6,912 nt of DNA from Flavobacteriales bacterium UBA5933 (GTDB lineage: Bacteria > Bacteroidota > Bacteroidia > Flavobacteriales > Weeksellaceae), in contig DJDD01000125.1 in the NCBI GenBank assembly GCA_002430925.1, positions 1 to 6,912 of the forward strand. Direction: 5' to 3'. Below are positions 6,779 through 6,912 of the stretch, in pieces. The translations under genes were made by a program, and so were the position numbers. The notes beneath the pieces were generated by a model. That model worked only from the letters and a program-made list of their open reading frames with translations, was not told the origin of the DNA and did no database searches. The stretch's first letter is position 1, and each line of letters begins with the position of its first letter.

Positions 6779-6909
6779 ATTTGCAATAGCGATTGAAGTG
6801 GAAATCCTTTTTTGATTGGATACATTTCGATTTGGTCATTGAGGCTCTCGAAATGCAATAATCAATCAAAAAAGATTGAAACGAAAAGCGCGGCCCGAAG
6901 GGATTGCCC
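6779..6909 (-). repeat. Hairpin-forming intergenic repeat, right copy (inverted)
   Basis: This is the better preserved copy, reading on the minus strand from GGGCAATCCCTTCGGG. An outer stem CTTTTTTGATTG (6807-6818) / CAATCAAAAAAG (6863-6874) is perfect over 12 bp. Within it an inner stem CATTTCGA (6823-6830) / TCGAAATG (6848-6855) is perfect over 8 bp. The short GC-rich end (GCGCGGCCCGAAGGG, 6888-6902) stands out against the AT-rich surroundings and contains CCC-TTCG-GGG on the minus strand, a small stable tetraloop. The ends are again GCAAT/ATTGC. Confidence 0.85.
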
Positions 6910-6912
6910 AGA

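Larger units (their letters stand above)
6273..6909. other. Composite of inverted intergenic repeats, no coding content
   Basis: This non-coding block fills most of the gene-free tail. Two related elements of 148 and 131 bp lie in opposite orientation at its ends and begin and end with GGGCAAT and ATTGCCC. Between them (6421-6778) are an interlocked pair of inverted repeats (6499-6616) and a tandem pair of 22-bp units (6720-6773). In 6421-6498 and 6617-6719 I see nothing beyond AT-rich sequence. No transposase, RNA gene or plausible protein is present. It resembles the REP- or MITE-like clusters seen between genes in Flavobacteriia and may continue past the window edge. Whether the whole block moves as a unit is unknown. 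Confidence 0.7.

Overview
The window comes from a strongly AT-rich bacterial chromosome, most likely a member of the Flavobacteriia (Bacteroidota). Three things point there. Several genes are preceded by -7 boxes of the Bacteroidota type (TAnnTTTG). None of the genes has a Shine-Dalgarno sequence; the bases before each start are A/T-rich. The non-coding tail carries short palindromic repeats of a style common in that group. The genus cannot be fixed from the sequence alone.

Four complete genes lie on the + strand, each apparently its own transcription unit. From left to right they are a membrane-anchored SRPBCC plus GyrI-like domain protein (126-1160), the nucleotide-excision-repair ATPase uvrA (1249-4080), the quinone-linked dihydroorotate dehydrogenase pyrD (4171-5196) and a secreted M28-family metallopeptidase (5299-6207). 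Good intrinsic terminators follow genes 1, 3 and 4, and a weaker hairpin overlaps the end of uvrA. The genes have unrelated jobs (envelope or ligand binding, DNA repair, pyrimidine synthesis, peptide breakdown), so nothing suggests a shared pathway. Positions 1-125 hold only AT-rich sequence and the first promoter.

The unusual part is the gene-free tail, 6208-6912. After the peptidase terminator comes a composite of repeats (6273-6909). Two inverted copies of a 130-150 bp hairpin-forming element face each other across about 360 bp. That interior holds further inverted repeats, two of which interlock, and a tandem pair of 22-bp units. A short motif family (TCGA near a CTCAA..TGAC-like core) recurs at least five times in mixed orientation. 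The two element copies keep a perfect 12-bp stem despite a sequence change in it. Their loop spacer points the same way on the chromosome although their arms are inverted. I see no transposase or credible protein in the tail.

I did not find evidence of a new multi-gene system. The coding genes are ordinary chromosomal genes with a few residue-level oddities: an incomplete first Cys pair in UvrA, a probable leaderless pyrD message, and Glu instead of Asp at one M28 metal site. The repeat composite is what most deserves follow-up.
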